Assembly (NCBI GenBank): GCA_964385635.1
Contig: CAYLPU010000041.1
Location: forward strand, 1-43,185
Source: CAYLPU01 sp964385635
GTDB taxonomy: Bacteria; Chloroflexota; Anaerolineae; B4-G1
Reading direction: 5' to 3'
Length of the DNA stretch: 43,185 nt
In this document: positions 40,862 through 43,185 of the stretch, in pieces
Layout of the letters: every line of letters starts with the position of its first letter
Position numbering within the stretch: the first letter of the stretch is position 1
Position numbers and translations under genes: made by a program
The notes under the pieces: model-generated
Told to the model about the DNA's origin: nothing
The model's database searches: none
What the model saw: only the letters and a program-made list of their open reading frames with translations

Positions 40862-43185
40862 ATCGATGAACTTGGTGCCAGCACCGGGAACAGAAAGCGT
40901 GTTCCCAGGTGCTGCCGATCCGCAGGCGGCCGCTCCCTACTCACACACAGCGCACTCAGTGTGGGAGTTGGGCGTGCTGTACGACACCGCCACCGCCTTG
41001 GCCTCCACCTCCGATCCCGGGTGCATCTTCACATTGTTGGCCGGGGGGTTGGATGAACTGTTCGGCGTAACGACCGTGGCACTGGCGCTCTGCGACGAAT
41101 CCAACGGAACGCTGCGAGTCGAAGTGGTTGACAGACGCGAACAGATGCCCCCCATCATACTACCCCTCGACGAGGGGGGGCTCGTGAGCCAGATTATCCG
41201 CACTGGCAAGCCGTTGTTGATCAAGGACCTTGCCGTAGAACAGGATGTGCTGCCACTTATCCCCTATACAAGCAGCGAGGTATACCGTGCCTGGCTGGGC
41301 GTGCCACTTCTTGTCCGGAATCGGCCTGTCGGAGCACTCTCTGTTCAGAGCAATGAGCCCTACCGATTCGACCATCACCACCTGCATCTACTCACCCAAC
41401 TGGCTCAGCAGGTAGCGGTAGCAGTGGAGAATATCCGCTTGACGGAGATGCTTCGGCAGCAAGCGGAACAAATGGCCCTCATTAACGAGGTGATGCGCGA
41501 GATCACAGCATTGCGCAGCACCAGTGCCCTAACCCAAGTAGTGGCAGAGAAAATCCAGGTCGTCTTTGGATGTGATCGCGTCTGCGTGGCCATGCTGGAG
41601 AGAGCCGGGCCGAAACCAGTCGTGAACATCTGCGCCACCGCACAAGCCCCATGGGTTGACAATCGCGTTTTGCCACCGTGGCAGCCTGAAACCGAAGACG
41701 GCGCAGTCGCCCGCGCCTTAACCAGCCACCAGCCCGTGCTGGTACCTTTCAGCTCGGATGGTGCACAAGCCAACACTCCCACCGGAGGCCAGAGATACGA
41801 AGTAGTGCTTCCCCTGATCGCGGAAGGACAAGCCGTCGGTGTGCTGGATATCGTGAGTCCGCGCGATCCGAGAAATGCTGGGCACTTGGAGTTGTTGGAA
41901 GTATTGGCTGGCTCGCTGGCTGTCACCGTGAACCGGGCGCAACTTCTCGAAGCGGCTGAGACCGGTCAGCGAGAGGCACGTACTCTGTACAATCTGAGCC
42001 GCCAGATGACATCGCTGGATCTGGAGCGTATCCCAGAACGGCTCCTGGGCCAGTTGGGCGACTTGATCCCCAACGATGTTGCCGGGCTACTGGTTGAAGT
42101 AGACGGCACGTTATGCAGTTTTTTCAACGTCTCCAGCCCAGTGAGAGAGACCGGGCTCAACAAACTAGAGCGGAGCATGCTCAATCATTGGCCTGTCCTC
42201 ACATCACCCGCACCGGCCGCCCCGATCCAGCGGCACGTGCAGAACGTGAACAACGTCCTGCCTGACGATGCGCCAGCGCTGCGCTCAGACATCTACGCGC
42301 TCCTGTTTGTGGGCGAGCAGCCGCTGGGCGCACTCACAGTTGCCTGCACAGGGCCAATGAAGTTCGAAGACACAGACCAGCGTCTTCTCTCCACCATCGC
42401 CAACCAAGTTGCGACGGCTATTGAGAACGCACGGTTGTACCGCAAATTGAAAGTACACGCGGCCAACCTCGAACAGCGGGTGGCCGAACGCACGGTCGAG
42501 ATCGCCCGTCAGAAGGAACACACTGAGGCAATCCTGCACAGCGTAGCCGACGCCGTGTTCGTCACCGACCGGGTGGGAAAGGTCGTGCTCACCAATGAGC
42601 GCGCCAGACATCTCCTGGAAAGGCAACTGAGCACCGACGAACGAGAATTCCTGACCGATCGCGTCCGCAGGTGGGGCCTCCGGGCCAATAATGAGTTAGA
42701 GGAAATCGTCGAACTGGGCACACTGGCGCTGCAGGCCCGGGCCACGCCCATCGGCGAGGAGGATCCCTCGCTGGGGACCGTGGTCGTGCTCAGCGATGTC
42801 AGCCGGCTGCGGGAGTTGGACCGCATGAAAACGCAGTTCGTGTCGAACGTCTCGCACGAACTGCGCACGCCCATCGCCAACATAAAACTCTACCTCTCCC
42901 TACTCGAAAGGGGCAGGCCAGACAAACAGGCACGGTACCTGGAGGTGCTACAGCAGGAAAGCACACGCTTGGAGAATCTAATCGAGAGTCTACTCGATCT
43001 CTCACGGCTGGACGCTGGTCGGGTGCCGATCGTTCCCCAACCGATCACGCTCCAGGGTCTGCTGGCGAACCTGGTGGAAGTTCACCGGCAGGCGGCTGTG
43101 GCCAAGGGCCTGCGTCTGGACACCCAACTCTCCCCTGAAATTCCACCAGCCAGCGGCGACCGCAACCAGATCATCCAGGTGCTAG
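40842..43185 (+). CDS. Multi-GAF/PAS histidine kinase (partial)
   Basis: Open from 40842 through the window end, 781 codons visible. The ATG lies within the receiver gene (20-bp overlap) with GAAGG upstream; an ATG at 40866 is the alternative. Three GAF domains can be seen: residues about 50-190 (FGVTTVALALCDESNGTLRV ... VGALSVQSNEP), 210-365 (FGCDRVCVAML ... VGVLDIVSP) and 390-530 (LGALTVACTGP). A PAS domain (ILHSVADAVFVTDRVGKVVL) and HisKA (FVSNVSHELRTPIANIKLY) follow. The ATPase domain is cut by the window edge at RNQIIQVL. No membrane segment is visible. It presumably phosphorylates the adjacent receiver. Confidence 0.92.
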   Translation, partial: MTVLTPESMNLVPAPGTESVFPGAADPQAAAPYSHTAHSVWELGVLYDTATALASTSDPGCIFTLLAGGLDELFGVTTVALALCDESNGTLRVEVVDRREQMPPIILPLDEGGLVSQIIRTGKPLLIKDLAVEQDVLPLIPYTSSEVYRAWLGVPLLVRNRPVGALSVQSNEPYRFDHHHLHLLTQLAQQVAVAVENIRLTEMLRQQAEQMALINEVMREITALRSTSALTQVVAEKIQVVFGCDRVCVAMLERAGPKPVVNICATAQAPWVDNRVLPPWQPETEDGAVARALTSHQPVLVPFSSDGAQANTPTGGQRYEVVLPLIAEGQAVGVLDIVSPRDPRNAGHLELLEVLAGSLAVTVNRAQLLEAAETGQREARTLYNLSRQMTSLDLERIPERLLGQLGDLIPNDVAGLLVEVDGTLCSFFNVSSPVRETGLNKLERSMLNHWPVLTSPAPAAPIQRHVQNVNNVLPDDAPALRSDIYALLFVGEQPLGALTVACTGPMKFEDTDQRLLSTIANQVATAIENARLYRKLKVHAANLEQRVAERTVEIARQKEHTEAILHSVADAVFVTDRVGKVVLTNERARHLLERQLSTDEREFLTDRVRRWGLRANNELEEIVELGTLALQARATPIGEEDPSLGTVVVLSDVSRLRELDRMKTQFVSNVSHELRTPIANIKLYLSLLERGRPDKQARYLEVLQQESTRLENLIESLLDLSRLDAGRVPIVPQPITLQGLLANLVEVHRQAAVAKGLRLDTQLSPEIPPASGDRNQIIQVL

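Overview
The window looks like accessory chromosomal DNA of a member of the Chloroflexota, probably Anaerolineae-like. This is an inference from gene content and style: secreted proteins with 'YLPL' or 'FLPVVVK' tails, many GAF histidine kinases, short palindromic intergenic repeats, and GC-rich genes interrupted by lower-GC patches. I found no rRNA, tRNA or CRISPR array. There are several broken genes, so the region has been rearranged repeatedly.

Region 1 (1-7.4 kb) is metal related. It holds an ACR3 arsenite exporter whose end runs into a truncated DUF1573 gene. A minus-strand FTR1 iron permease, YHS metal protein and rhodanese lipoprotein set follows. Next is an HgcB-type ferredoxin operon (hgcB, HEAT protein, 48-residue ORF) closed by an intrinsic terminator. 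Beyond it lie a two-component system with a FxLYD lipoprotein, and the frameshifted start of an integron-type integrase under a good promoter.

Region 2 (7.4-13.6 kb) is the most notable. A minus-strand operon begins at a perfect consensus promoter: an IscR-like Rrf2 regulator, a broken cysteine synthase, a ThiF/MoeB-type E1 enzyme, a SAM methyltransferase, a 5'-truncated MIP18/SufT-like gene, NifS/IscS and IscU. It ends with hgcA, the corrinoid methyltransferase of mercury methylation, with its NVWCAAGK cap-helix motif intact. The hgcA start overlaps the end of iscU. Its partner hgcB lies 3.5 kb downstream instead of adjacent. A remnant of an arsM-like arsenite methyltransferase sits upstream of the operon. 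I infer a mercury-methylation system embedded in an Fe-S/cysteine operon and later split by insertion.

Region 3 (13.8-22.9 kb) has two DUF362 proteins (one with 2x[4Fe-4S]), a dual-specificity phosphatase, a GT39-like membrane glycosyltransferase, MaoC hydratase, MBL hydrolase, a DAO-family oxidoreductase and a HAD phosphatase. Between these genes are a three-unit 82-bp palindromic repeat, a cloverleaf repeat and short tandem duplications.

Region 4 (22.9-33.1 kb) is a plus-strand run: winged-helix regulator, phasin-like protein, geranylgeranyl-reductase-like flavoprotein, small protein, a GT4 glycosyltransferase fused in frame to a second copy of the same regulator, a GH31 alpha-glucosidase, a patatin and a UbiB kinase. 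Stop/start overlaps suggest tight coupling, and a leftover glycosyltransferase 3' end before the patatin records a rearrangement.

Region 5 (33.1-43.2 kb) is signalling: two minus-strand soluble histidine kinases, a broken secreted-repeat gene, two exported proteins, a nitrilase-family amidase, a stand-alone receiver protein, and a large GAF/PAS histidine kinase that runs off the window end.
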